Part shown: positions 54,601 through 62,872 of the stretch, piece by piece
Layout of the letters: each line of letters opens with the position of its first letter
Position numbering within the stretch: position 1 is the first letter of the stretch
Source: Thermoplasmatota archaeon
Lineage (GTDB): Archaea > Thermoplasmatota > Poseidoniia > Poseidoniales > Thalassarchaeaceae
Assembly: GCA_030828405.1 (NCBI GenBank)
Contig: JAURCP010000007.1
Span: 1-64,000, forward strand
Direction: 5' to 3'
DNA: 64,000 nt
Program-made: the position numbers and the translations under genes
The notes under the pieces: model-generated
Seen by the model: the letters and a program-made list of their open reading frames with translations, nothing else
Told to the model about the DNA's origin: nothing
The model's database searches: none

Positions 54601-54807
54601 ACAAGGCCCACACCAATGAGCACCTACATATTCACCAAATACTGTATGACCGGGGCTTGAGGCATAAAGTGGTAATTCCTCTTTTTCCAGTTCACTAAGT
54701 TGATTGAAATTTTGTTCTTCATAATCAAAAATCCCCCCAAGAGTCATTATTACCATCAATGACATCATGGTAACGGCTAAGACTGAACTGTACAATTCGT
54801 TTCTCAT
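51646..54807 (-). CDS. Giant surface protein: thioredoxin-like head, Ig/CARDB/cadherin-like repeats, C-terminal anchor
   Basis: A 1,053-residue exported protein. A signal-like hydrophobic start (SSVLAVTMMSLMVIMTLGGI) is followed by a thioredoxin-like/Omp28-type domain with WCGPCM (about residues 65-72). CARDB and Ig-like domains and cadherin-like repeats (for example NDGDDINSG, VNVNDAPRINLTD-type) fill the middle. A membrane helix (about residues 955-980, MVVGILSLVVLSVLLTSLS) and a short cytoplasmic tail ending WSMEQWHHYGEEYIRRQK complete it. The head may reduce or isomerise extracellular disulfides; the tail motif looks like one shared by other surface proteins of this lineage, from memory. 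Confidence 0.75.
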   Translation of the reverse strand: MRNELYSSVLAVTMMSLMVIMTLGGIFDYEEQNFNQLSELEKEELPLYASSPGHTVFGEYVGAHWCGPCMSSASPSLHNLKTSNPEDFTYVSFFQGSGTGWPSDSIGSSGTRRDHVMAASSGYPTFSFADEQAGSCYKVGAGGSSYYDNDFTAGGCMAPSSTDFSMELSTSLNPSGDTVTTDLTISYLGSIPSVSVYVYAAITEQSGAENYDDGYKPHHVWRSWLLDSSQSGFEQVVLSPSSNAQLSWDKPLSTVRAAGGNTQFENFWPVVALMDGPHTTYNNFYAAVDLDMAPLVDIGISDFTIQGDSGFVQGDEIILETTIRNNGVETYSEGGQISIYYLDGSEEQLISSASLNNNIASSSTQILTTVFDTSSIEMSPSGTSIFRARLSNLEGDRIPSNNFQDVAGLHDLPPVPITPTSVSSPNVNRGSSIQFEVTAISNDLVDTIESMYPTLHYSEAGSGSWDDTWIEGPEMIGSGGNARYLFSINTELTSQVGEYDLRVMWTDAGGQDSEWLISEDAFILQNALPSIYSSSDNQYSGMPTVKVDTEEKVSIIGLISDAETPLQLLDIFSTDDEFLSWDPVNLELTVKFTQVVRDSHGNALPQGIYMSVNDGDDINSGLILFNVIENGAPRWSPINTQSFNEGGYGSITLTNYLSDTNDAGNTAPVADLTLSIIDVSDENLVEANLNGHSLSVVSLSEDGFGIVDILIRASDGIKFSDTVVTFHVLNVNDAPRINLTDIEHIDLQTGDIYSINLLERISDIDNSDEEIWVVVENEVPGATQWNPITGDLIMSWQDSGTQMVNVTAEDRHGFSSYSVITVNVVDDLPLIWKYGSIGDFIISIDTTDYYTNPSVLITNVGVLELSEISVFWGICNSVTGICHTSGISHTLGPFIVNHISGSGLGVGDYMTFTIRAVDQNGMDRVTEETYKIHATLPELVIEDENPNSNDASSSSTFSPLMVVGILSLVVLSVLLTSLSTVAIMRRKKNAIEESRYITQAPIELTDNVKFPKSLSKLPPPPPMMPKLPKNGLPDGWSMEQWHHYGEEYIRRQK

Positions 54808-54931
54808 CACTGTTCAAACGCTTACACTGTTGGGTATAACGTTATCGAGCATTTGCTTATGATGATAAATCAAATTAAAACTAACTTCTCAATCAAATGA
54901 CTTGATATCATGGAACCTTTTCGTAGAATCA

Positions 54932-55744
54932 ATGACCGGAATCAATGACCTAGATTGGGTGGCTCTCAGAGAAGATGATGGTAGAGCCTATTTATTACAA
55001 AAAAAGTCAGGAGAGGTTAAGATAAAGGGATTAGGTAGATTTGATTCAGGACAACTACTAGATGGATGCTCAATAGGTGAAAGGATACAAGTTGGGCAAA
55101 AATCTCTAACTATAGTCAAAGCAACTCTTCCTGAAGCGCGTCGCAACATGGTTAGAAGAGCTCAAACTATTGGTATCAAAGATTCTGGTTTCCTGATTTC
55201 ATGGCTAGGAATTGGTGTAGGTAGCCGAGTTTTAGAAGGAGGTCATGGTTCGGCAGGACTCGCCATGAATATAGCTAATGTGTTAGGAAATAGTGGAACG
55301 CTAATTTCAGTCGAAGTTAGAGATGAACATGCATCGGTAGGAAAACAAAACATGGATAGGCTAGAAGAAATTCTTCCCGAATTCCCAAATTGGCACTTAG
55401 TTGTTGATGATTTATCCAATATTACTAATCGAGTAAAAGAAATTTGTATTGAAATTGATTCTGCAATTATTGATGTTGCAGAGCCTTGGAATGTTTTGAA
55501 ATCAGTAGTCCCTTGTCTTCGAGTAGGAGGAAGAATTGCATGCTATTGCCCTACTTCATCACAATTAGAAAAGTCTTGGAATGCTTGTGAAGATGAAAAT
55601 TTGAATATAGAATGGGCCGGAGAAATTATCGAAAGAAAATGGAGTAAAGCGAGTAAAGGAGGAGTCAGACCGGGGAATCAACCAATGGGACATACAGCAT
55701 TTTTACTGATTGCTACTAAATTAGCATCTGAGGAAGAAGAATAG
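54932..55744 (+). CDS. tRNA (adenine-58-N1)-methyltransferase TrmI-like
   Basis: TrmI methylates A57/A58 of tRNA with SAM. The protein has an N-terminal beta domain and then the SAM motif VLEGGHGSAGLAMNIANVLG, GTLISVEVRDEHASVGKQNM and DSAIIDVAEPWNVLKS, followed by GGRIACYCPTSSQLEK. These follow the order of TrmI (and human TRMT61A). ATG 54932 is used; the frame extends to TTG 54902. AspRS follows 36 bp later, so both translation genes may be co-transcribed. Confidence 0.85.
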   Translation: MTGINDLDWVALREDDGRAYLLQKKSGEVKIKGLGRFDSGQLLDGCSIGERIQVGQKSLTIVKATLPEARRNMVRRAQTIGIKDSGFLISWLGIGVGSRVLEGGHGSAGLAMNIANVLGNSGTLISVEVRDEHASVGKQNMDRLEEILPEFPNWHLVVDDLSNITNRVKEICIEIDSAIIDVAEPWNVLKSVVPCLRVGGRIACYCPTSSQLEKSWNACEDENLNIEWAGEIIERKWSKASKGGVRPGNQPMGHTAFLLIATKLASEEEE

Positions 55745-55779
55745 ATTTGATTCATAACCAAGTATTCCTCCGCCAAACC

Positions 55780-57189
55780 ATGAGAGACAGTAGCCAATGG
55801 GAACCTACATCTTACCGAACACATACCATAGGTCAAATTGTAAGCGAAGGTGCAACATTAGTAGGTGAAGAGGTTAGTATCGCAGGATATGCAGAAACTA
55901 TACGCGGCAGAGGAGCTATCTGCTTCCTAATGCTAAGAGATGGAACCGGACATATTCAGGCATTTTTGAAAAAGGATAATATGAACCAAGAAACTTTCGA
56001 TTTAATTCAATCTTCCACTAGAGAATCAACTGTTCAAGTAACTGGCTTAGTTGCGCAAAAAAGACCTCCGAAGGTGGCAGAAGGGGAACCTTTACCTCCA
56101 CCAGAATATGAGGTTAATGTGACATCAGGACAGGTATTAGCAGAAGCAGCAACACCATTACCAGTTGGGATTATTGACGAAGTCAAAATTGGATTAGATA
56201 TTAGATTAGACAATAGGCATTTAGACTTGAGAAGATCTCATGTAAATGCAATGTTCCAATTAAGAAGCAAAGTTCTACAGTACGGCAGAGAACACTTAAT
56301 CAAAGAAGGGTTTATGGAAATGAATAGCCCTAAAATTATTGCTAGCGCATCCGAAGGAGGGACCAACTTATTCCCTATGATGTACTTCGATACACCTGCT
56401 TTTCTGAGCCAATCTCCTCAACTTTACAAACAATTAGCAGTTCTTGGTGGATTGGAAAGAGTTTTTGAGATAGGACCTGCATTTAGAGCAGAAAAACATG
56501 ATACTTACAGACATTTGAATGAATTTATTTCTTTTGATATTGAAGGCGCGTGGATGAACGATGAAGATGTAATGGGAGTTCAAGAAAGAATGATTCATTA
56601 TATCTGGTCATCTGTATCTGAAAATGACCAAAAATTAATTCAAACTATTAACGACTACAAAGTCAGTCAAGGTGAGGAAAAAATCAGTGTCGAAGTCCCT
56701 GAACTACCATTCCCAAGAATACCATATTCTGAAGCGATAGAAATTGTGAAGAATGGGGGTGGAGAGATAGAATGGGGTGACGATATAGAGAGCCATCATT
56801 GTGACTTAATTGCAGCAATATATCCCGGATTTCATTTCCTTCCTAGATGGCCAATGGCAATGAAACCATTCTACATTTATCATAACAAAGATGAAAAAAG
56901 TGATTCTGGAGGACAATTAAGTCGAGGGTTCGACTTAAATTATGGACGCGATGAAATGACTAGCGGAGGCCAAAGAGAACATAGGGTAGATGTACTTGAA
57001 CAGAATCTCAGAGACATGGATCTGAATCCTGAAGATTTTACCTTCTACACAGATGGTTTTCGTTATGGAGCACCTCCACACGCAGGCTGGGGATTAGGAG
57101 TTGCAAGATTATTGATGGTACTTACTGGAGCAGGAAATGTTCGTGAAGTGGTATTATTCCCTAGAGATAGAACGAGAGTTACCCCCTAA
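55780..57189 (+). CDS. aspS: Aspartyl-tRNA synthetase, archaeal type
   Basis: An N-terminal OB-fold anticodon domain (residues 12-115) precedes a class II core. Motif 2 lies in [15 protein letters not shown], an aspartate-pocket tract is [16 protein letters not shown] and [10 protein letters not shown], and motif 3 is [15 protein letters not shown]. These match the archaeal/eukaryotic AspRS, which in many archaea also charges tRNA-Asn. ATG 55780 gives MRDSSQWEP; the frame starts at TTG 55747. A discriminating AsnRS is not seen, so whether this enzyme is non-discriminating is open. Confidence 0.93.
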   Translation: MRDSSQWEPTSYRTHTIGQIVSEGATLVGEEVSIAGYAETIRGRGAICFLMLRDGTGHIQAFLKKDNMNQETFDLIQSSTRESTVQVTGLVAQKRPPKVAEGEPLPPPEYEVNVTSGQVLAEAATPLPVGIIDEVKIGLDIRLDNRHLDLRRSHVNAMFQLRSKVLQYGREHLIKEGFMEMNSPKIIASASEGGTNLFPMMYFDTPAFLSQSPQLYKQLAVLGGLERVFEIGPAFRAEKHDTYRHLNEFISFDIEGAWMNDEDVMGVQERMIHYIWSSVSENDQKLIQTINDYKVSQGEEKISVEVPELPFPRIPYSEAIEIVKNGGGEIEWGDDIESHHCDLIAAIYPGFHFLPRWPMAMKPFYIYHNKDEKSDSGGQLSRGFDLNYGRDEMTSGGQREHRVDVLEQNLRDMDLNPEDFTFYTDGFRYGAPPHAGWGLGVARLLMVLTGAGNVREVVLFPRDRTRVTP

Positions 57190-57207
57190 TCAAAATGAGA
57201 GATTAAT

Positions 57208-57378
57208 ATGCTTCCTCAACTAAAGATGATTTATGATATTATCAATGCATCAGACGATGGTTTCGGACTTCCAATAAAGGGTATAATTTCTAAATTAAAA
57301 AAAATAATACTTTTAGGTGTAATACTTTCTATTTCAGTAGGAGTAGGTATTGGTTACCTGATTTTTGAAGTTTTATGA
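57208..57378 (+). CDS. Small single-helix membrane protein of unknown function
   Basis: Hand-translated 56-residue frame that starts MLPQLKMIYDIIN and has one membrane helix (about residues 33-52, IILLGVILSISVGVGIGYLI) ending FEVL. It begins 18 bp after aspS. Its size recalls SecE/Sec61-gamma, but the sequence does not match it convincingly, so I do not name it. Confidence 0.45.
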   Translation: MLPQLKMIYDIINASDDGFGLPIKGIISKLKKIILLGVILSISVGVGIGYLIFEVL

Positions 57379-57434
57379 GTTAAATTAGAAATATCCACAC
57401 CGAAAAGAACGGGTATCAGTAACCTCTGCGACGA

Positions 57435-58181
57435 ATGAGAAATATGTCCAAGCCGAACTTTGCTTATCTACTTCTAAAAGAGCACCCGTATGGTAGAGAA
57501 ATGCTAAAACAGTTAATTTCGGAAGGTTTCATTCCAAAAATTATCATTACAGAAGATTCTGAAATTGCGGATGAAGAGAGAGAAAAATTCCTAAAAAGAA
57601 TAGAAGGGAATCAAATAGCAGAAAGAATCGAATTACAACTTGAAAAATTGTCAGAAAAAGGCATCAATGTTGAGCATATCGAAGTACCTATTCACAATTC
57701 GGAAGAAGTGATGCCATATATTAGAGAATTAGAACTAGATATCATAGTTTTTGGTGGTACGAGGATTATTCGTGGAGAAATTTTAGATCATCCTAAAGAC
57801 GGAGTAGTAAATAGCCACCCAGGATTGTTACCTGAATGTAGAGGTTCAGCATCTCCTGCTTGGAGTGTATACCACGATATACCAATTGGTTCATCAACTC
57901 ATTTCTGCGATAATGGAGTAGATACAGGGCACTTACTCTTGCGAAGAGAAGTCCCAGTAAAAAGAGGAATGAAATATGAAGATTTATGTTATGAAACTCT
58001 TGTATTAGCAGGGATTTTGATGAAGGAAGCATTGATGGCATATGAACAGGGAAGGTGGGACGAAATGAGACAACCCCAAGGTGAAAGCCCTCACCCCACA
58101 TTTAGGAACGCCTCTGAAGAGATATTACAAATTGTAAACCAAAAATTAGAGGAAGAAACGTATGCTCATTATATTGATTAG
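57435..58181 (+). CDS. Formyltransferase-family protein
   Basis: The middle carries the formyltransferase fold signature: VVNSHPGLLPECRGSASPAW (Asn-His pair) and STHFCDNGVDTGHLLL (Asp), as in methionyl-tRNA and GAR formyltransferases. The N-terminus (AYLLLKEHPYGREMLKQLI) is unlike GAR transferase, and the C-terminus is short. It is probably a stand-alone enzyme acting on an amine or sugar. ATG 57435 or ATG 57444 may be the start. It opens a run of five closely spaced genes ending at 62872. Confidence 0.72.
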   Translation: MRNMSKPNFAYLLLKEHPYGREMLKQLISEGFIPKIIITEDSEIADEEREKFLKRIEGNQIAERIELQLEKLSEKGINVEHIEVPIHNSEEVMPYIRELELDIIVFGGTRIIRGEILDHPKDGVVNSHPGLLPECRGSASPAWSVYHDIPIGSSTHFCDNGVDTGHLLLRREVPVKRGMKYEDLCYETLVLAGILMKEALMAYEQGRWDEMRQPQGESPHPTFRNASEEILQIVNQKLEEETYAHYID

Positions 58182-58189
58182 GTGATGAA

Positions 58190-58996
58190 ATGGATAAAAT
58201 GTTAGGACCAGAATTTCCTTATGCAGACGGAATACTAAACGGTAAAAATGCTCTTGTATGTGGTGCATCAAAAGGTATAGGCAGAGCCACTTCGTTGATG
58301 CTTGCAAGAGCGGGGGCAAACGTTGTTGTGTGTGCTAGATCTTCGGACAAATTAGATGATTTACTTGAGGAAATGTATGGTAGTGGACATTCAAAATTAA
58401 TACTTGACTTAGAAGATACTTCGGCTTTAGAAATTAAAATTAATAGATTAATTAAAAATCAGAATATACATATTTTAGTTAACAATGCAGGAGGCCCACC
58501 TGGTGGTCCGTTGTTATCAAATTCAATAGATGATTTTGACGCTCCATTCAAGAGACATCTACATGCAGCACATACTATCACTAAGATTCTTGCTCCAATT
58601 ATGGAAAGTGAAGGTTATGGTAGAATTGTAAATATCATTTCTACATCTGTAAGAGAACCAATAGATAATATAGGACTTTCAAACACTTTGAGAGGAGCTA
58701 TGGGGTCATGGGCGAAATCTCTTTCAAGAGAGTTAAGTCCTTGTATTACAATAAATAATATCCTTCCAGGGTTCACAGATACAGATAGGCTGGGATCTCT
58801 TGCCAAGTCTATTTCTGATAGAACCGGTAACTCAATAGAATCAGTTCAAGATAAATGGATGGATTCAGTACCAATTCAGAGACTAATTGATCCATTAGAA
58901 ACAGGAGCAGCAGTTACATGGCTTTGTTTACCAAGCAGTGGTTCGATTAGAGGGATTAGCTTAGCAGTAGATGGCGGAAGAATGCGTTCGATTTGA
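58190..58996 (+). CDS. Short-chain dehydrogenase/reductase lacking the usual Tyr-x-x-x-Lys
   Basis: The Rossmann start VCGASKGIGRATSLMLA and NNAGGPPGGPLLS are SDR features. After NIISTSVREP the place of the catalytic Tyr-x-x-x-Lys is occupied by LSNTLRGAMGSWAKSLSREL, so the tyrosine is replaced. A subfamily with this NNAGGPPGG plus LSN-x-LR arrangement exists in bacteria. Cofactor probably NADP(H); substrate unknown. It begins 8 bp after the formyltransferase behind TTAGGTGATGAAATG. Confidence 0.8.
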   Translation: MDKMLGPEFPYADGILNGKNALVCGASKGIGRATSLMLARAGANVVVCARSSDKLDDLLEEMYGSGHSKLILDLEDTSALEIKINRLIKNQNIHILVNNAGGPPGGPLLSNSIDDFDAPFKRHLHAAHTITKILAPIMESEGYGRIVNIISTSVREPIDNIGLSNTLRGAMGSWAKSLSRELSPCITINNILPGFTDTDRLGSLAKSISDRTGNSIESVQDKWMDSVPIQRLIDPLETGAAVTWLCLPSSGSIRGISLAVDGGRMRSI

Positions 58997-59003
58997 GTGT
59001 GGA

Positions 59004-60248
59004 ATGATGTTATTCGATATATTCTTTTCAATTTCTCAGACACCTGATACCTCTGGATATATCCCTTCTGAAAAGGAAATGTTCTCTAATTTCTTTGAAC
59101 AGGTCGAGTTAGCTGATGAATTAGGATTCGGAGTAGGTTGGGTTGCTCAAGCACATTTATCAACTGAAATTCAAAAAAGAAATAATACACCTGTAGTTCC
59201 GCATTATCCGGGAGAAGTCGGACTTTGTACTGACTTCTTTCAAATCGCTCAAAAAATGTTTTCCAGAACTAAAAGGATGGAAGTAGGTAGTGCTGTTTTG
59301 TCAATTTTAGCATCCGGAGGACCGATTGCAATAGCTGAACGTGTTGGAGCATTTCTAGCATTACACGGAATGGATGGAATGGAAGACAGAAAATTGCATA
59401 TCGGATTTTCAGCAGGAAGATTTGAATTTATGGCAAGGCCATATGGAATAATTCCTAGGAATATGGTTGAAGAGGCCGCCTGGCCAGCTCTTAGAGGGCA
59501 AATATTTGCCGAGGCATCAGAGATTTTTCTAAGGCTACTAAATGGAGAGGTCATTTCTTCAAGTATGATCAGAGAAACTATTCTTACTAGAGAAAATTTC
59601 CGTTCAGATGAAGATTGGAGGAAAGTTCAAGATGCAGCAAAAGAGTTTTTCGATTTAACAGAATTAAGCGAAACAGTCGAAATACCAAATAGATATGATT
59701 TTGAAGAGATAAAGACAATCCCACAAAATTGGAGAAGAGATTTACTAAATCTTGTGCTTGGAAGTCATGATCCAAAGTTACAGATTGAAGTCAATAAGTG
59801 GAGACCAGTTCAAGTATTCAATCTAAGCATCACTCCCCCGCATATCATTGAAGAGACTCATGAAAGAATGGCTGGAAATTATCATTTAGATGGTGGCAAA
59901 TGGAATAGAGGTATGATGCCTCGAACGATTATGGTTTTTGTAAATAATGAAGAAGGGCTTTCATCAGAAGAGCAAAGTATTGCTGCTAAAGAAGAAGCAA
60001 AAGCCGCATTGAATACTTATTGGAGTGCCTTAGAAGGGACAATTGATCCATCGAAAGTTGAAAGAGCAACTGATAACGCAGTAATTGGAAATGTTGAAGA
60101 AGTAGCTCAACAAATAATCCAAAGATTTGATAAAAATGATAAATTGATGTGTTGGTTTGATTTCTTTAATCACGATAGTGAAAGAGTTCAAAGAAATATG
60201 AAGGCTTTTATGGATGAAGTCGCACCTATTGTTAATGGAGAGGAATAA
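59004..60248 (+). CDS. Luciferase-like (F420/FMN) oxidoreductase
   Basis: A bacterial-luciferase-like TIM-barrel enzyme: MLFDIFFSISQTPDTS, ELADELGFGVGWVAQAHLST, LCTDFFQIAQKMFSRTKRME, VLSILASGGPIAIAERVGAF and HIGFSAGRFEFMARPYGI. Relatives use FMNH2 or F420. Length 414 with an extra helical insertion after residue 190. The frame opens inside the SDR gene; the tandem ATGs at 59004/59007 fit the usual start. It lies between the SDR and the asparaginase-II-like gene, in the same operon. Confidence 0.8.
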   Translation: MMLFDIFFSISQTPDTSGYIPSEKEMFSNFFEQVELADELGFGVGWVAQAHLSTEIQKRNNTPVVPHYPGEVGLCTDFFQIAQKMFSRTKRMEVGSAVLSILASGGPIAIAERVGAFLALHGMDGMEDRKLHIGFSAGRFEFMARPYGIIPRNMVEEAAWPALRGQIFAEASEIFLRLLNGEVISSSMIRETILTRENFRSDEDWRKVQDAAKEFFDLTELSETVEIPNRYDFEEIKTIPQNWRRDLLNLVLGSHDPKLQIEVNKWRPVQVFNLSITPPHIIEETHERMAGNYHLDGGKWNRGMMPRTIMVFVNNEEGLSSEEQSIAAKEEAKAALNTYWSALEGTIDPSKVERATDNAVIGNVEEVAQQIIQRFDKNDKLMCWFDFFNHDSERVQRNMKAFMDEVAPIVNGEE

Positions 60249-60249
60249 A

Positions 60250-61422
60250 ATGACAGAAGAAAAAAATTCTAGACCTTCATCAGTATCACCAGGTAGGCCC
60301 GGATCTACGTTATTTCCAACCAATCCTCTTGGAGAGATGCATGAAGGTATTGCAACGGGTAGGGACGTAGAATGGGAACCATTAGTAGACTTTAGAAGAA
60401 TGGATGTATCTGAAAATACTATCCACGGAGCTGTTGCATGGGCCCATGGAAATGAAATTATACACTCCTTTGGAGGAAATGTATTGATTTATGGAAGATC
60501 TATGATGAAACCATTAATGATGAAGCCCTTTGCAAAAGTGCTAGAAGATGAATTAACCTGGGAACAAAAGGCAATCTCTTGCTCGTCCCACAATGGAGAT
60601 ACAGAACATGTTGCTGCTGCACAATCCATACTAACAGAATCTGAATGGGGATTAATGCAATGTCCTTTGGACGTGCCATTAATACAGTTTGGAAGACAGG
60701 TAAGAAGGCCGAGGAGATGGTTTCATACATGCTCTGGGGAACATGCTGCTTTGTTGAAAGGGATGCGGAAGATGGGAATGAGCAGAGCTGGTTATACACT
60801 ACCTAGCACACCTTGGTTCCCATTGTTTTTAGACGTTCTAAGAGAATATATGAACAATCCAGACTGGAAACCTAAAAGAGTTGCTAAAGATGGTTGTGGA
60901 CTGCCTACTGTATCGAACACGGTTGATGAGCTTGCGGTAATGTTCGCTGGATTAGTTTCGAAGAAAGACGATGACTGGATTTGGGAGGCTATGAATAAGA
61001 ATCCGGATTTGATAGGTGGATTTAATCGACTAGATTCAACATGTCTAAAAGCAGGAAATGGAAAATTAATTGCTAAAGAGGGTGCAGATGGATTACTAGG
61101 GCTATCCATAGAACATCCAGATTGGCCTAAGGGTTTGGGGATTGTAATTAAAATCGCCCACGGATGGAATTCGCAAGCAACATGGTATGTTGCAAGAGCC
61201 GTTTTAGGAGTATTAGGTATAGAACTCAGAAATCCTTACCCATTACATAGACAAAAAGCGTTTATTGTTCCAGGAATTGTACCAGAGATTTATCAAGAAA
61301 AGTTAGAAAAAGTTGTCACTTGGGATGAGTGGGACCCTGATCAGGATAGATTCAATTTAGACTGGAACGAATACTCTGCTGCAATGACACGTAAAGATCC
61401 ATTTTCAAATGAAGGTATATGA
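60250..61422 (+). CDS. Asparaginase II-family protein
   Basis: The asparaginase II (AnsA, PF06089-type) family is recognised from SCSSHNGDTEHVAAAQS, HTCSGEHAALLKGM, KDGCGLPTVSN and LKAGNGKLIAKEGADGLL. The family hydrolyses asparagine or related amides. It starts at 60250, 1 bp after the luciferase-like gene (GAGAGGAATAAAATG). Its 3' end overlaps the aldehyde dehydrogenase ATG by 14 bp, so it is translationally coupled. The in-operon position hints that the real substrate is an intermediate of a longer pathway. Confidence 0.85.
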   Translation: MTEEKNSRPSSVSPGRPGSTLFPTNPLGEMHEGIATGRDVEWEPLVDFRRMDVSENTIHGAVAWAHGNEIIHSFGGNVLIYGRSMMKPLMMKPFAKVLEDELTWEQKAISCSSHNGDTEHVAAAQSILTESEWGLMQCPLDVPLIQFGRQVRRPRRWFHTCSGEHAALLKGMRKMGMSRAGYTLPSTPWFPLFLDVLREYMNNPDWKPKRVAKDGCGLPTVSNTVDELAVMFAGLVSKKDDDWIWEAMNKNPDLIGGFNRLDSTCLKAGNGKLIAKEGADGLLGLSIEHPDWPKGLGIVIKIAHGWNSQATWYVARAVLGVLGIELRNPYPLHRQKAFIVPGIVPEIYQEKLEKVVTWDEWDPDQDRFNLDWNEYSAAMTRKDPFSNEGI

Positions 61423-62872
61423 GGGAGATGATGAATTGAATCTCCGGAATTATATATCAGGAGAATTTATTGAGCCAGAAACTGGAGAATGGTTAGAAAA
61501 TTTCTCACCTGCTACCGGAGAAATAATCGCATTAGTACCAAAATCTGGTCAAAATGACATAAATATGGCAGTAGAATCTGCAAAACAGGCTTTACCTTCT
61601 TGGTCTGCACTAACAAATATAGATAGGGCAAATTGGCTAGATAAAATAGCAGATAAATTAGAAACTAAATATGAAGAAATTGCGAGATTAGAGAGTAAAG
61701 ACACGGGGAAACCAATTAGTTTAGCAAGAGAGGTAGATGCTTATCGTTCAGTTAAAAACTTTAGATTTTTTGCGAATATGATTAGAAATCTAAATGAGGA
61801 ATCATATGAAATGGAGGATGCCACTAATAGGGTAATATACAAACCAGTTGGAGTAGGGGCCCTAATTACTCCATGGAACTTACCACTCTACTTACTATCA
61901 TGGAAAGTTGCTCCTGCCATAGGAATGGGTAATACTGTAGTTTGTAAACCAAGCGAAATGACTCCACTTACCGCAGATTTACTCATGAAAACTATAGATG
62001 AAATCGGGTTACCAAAAGGAGTAGTTAATCTAGTTCATGGAGATGGGATGGGTGCTGGCTCACCACTAGTTTCGCATGAAAAAGTATCCTTAGTATCATT
62101 CACAGGAGGAACTTCAACTGGTTCAATAGTTGCCAAATCTGCTGCAAGTTCTTTCAAAAAATTGAGTCTAGAGTTAGGTGGTAAAAACGCAAGTGTAATT
62201 TTTGATGACTGCGATCTGGAATATACTGTCAAAGGAGTAGTTAGATCTGGTTTTCTGAACCAAGGACAGGTTTGTCTTTGTGGAAGTAGAATCCTGGTAC
62301 AAGAAAAAATATATGATGAATTTGTAAAGAAATTTGTTTCAGAGGTTCAAAATATGAAAATTGGGGACCCCTCTGACGAAAATACAAAATTAGGTGCCTT
62401 GATATCTCCCGAACACCTTTCAAAGGTTGAAGAATATATTGAAATCGCCAAAGACGAAGGAGGAACAGTACTTACTGGAGGTTATCCAAATCTTCCTGAA
62501 GAATTTAAGAATGGGAATTGGATATCTCCAACAGTAATTGCCGATTTGGATGTAAATTCTCGTTGTTCGACTGAAGAGATATTTGGGCCAGTAGTTACTA
62601 TTCATAAATTTAGTAATGAAAACGAGGCCATTGAAATTGCTAATAATACCAGATATGGACTAGCAGGAAGTATATGGACTAATGACCTTGAAAAAGCTAA
62701 TAGAGTTGCGGAATCAATACATACCGGTATGATTTGGATAAATACGTGGCTACATAGAGATTTAAGAGTACCATTCGGAGGAGTTAAAGATTCAGGAGTG
62801 GGCAGGGAAGGAGGGAAATGGAGTTTGAGTTTCTTCTCTGAAGTAATGAATATTTGTATAAAACACAAATAA
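61409..62872 (+). CDS. Aldehyde dehydrogenase, ALDH8 (aminomuconate-semialdehyde)-like
   Basis: A full-length NAD aldehyde dehydrogenase: ITPWNLPLYLLSWKVAPA, SLELGGKNASVIFDD (glutamate), NQGQVCLCGSRILVQ (cysteine nucleophile), EEIFGPVVTIHKF and PFGGVKDSGVGREGG. The whole chain reads very like human ALDH8A1, 2-aminomuconic 6-semialdehyde dehydrogenase, and bacterial hydroxymuconic-semialdehyde dehydrogenases. The start may be ATG 61409 or TTG 61436, the latter preceded by GGGAGATGATGAA. It closes the five-gene cluster. Confidence 0.87.
   Translation: MKVYEGDDELNLRNYISGEFIEPETGEWLENFSPATGEIIALVPKSGQNDINMAVESAKQALPSWSALTNIDRANWLDKIADKLETKYEEIARLESKDTGKPISLAREVDAYRSVKNFRFFANMIRNLNEESYEMEDATNRVIYKPVGVGALITPWNLPLYLLSWKVAPAIGMGNTVVCKPSEMTPLTADLLMKTIDEIGLPKGVVNLVHGDGMGAGSPLVSHEKVSLVSFTGGTSTGSIVAKSAASSFKKLSLELGGKNASVIFDDCDLEYTVKGVVRSGFLNQGQVCLCGSRILVQEKIYDEFVKKFVSEVQNMKIGDPSDENTKLGALISPEHLSKVEEYIEIAKDEGGTVLTGGYPNLPEEFKNGNWISPTVIADLDVNSRCSTEEIFGPVVTIHKFSNENEAIEIANNTRYGLAGSIWTNDLEKANRVAESIHTGMIWINTWLHRDLRVPFGGVKDSGVGREGGKWSLSFFSEVMNICIKHK

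Noticed and set aside
57208-57378. Calling the 56-residue protein SecE/Sec61-gamma
   Set aside because: Only size and a single helix agree; the conserved amphipathic N-terminal helix of SecE is not recognisable.
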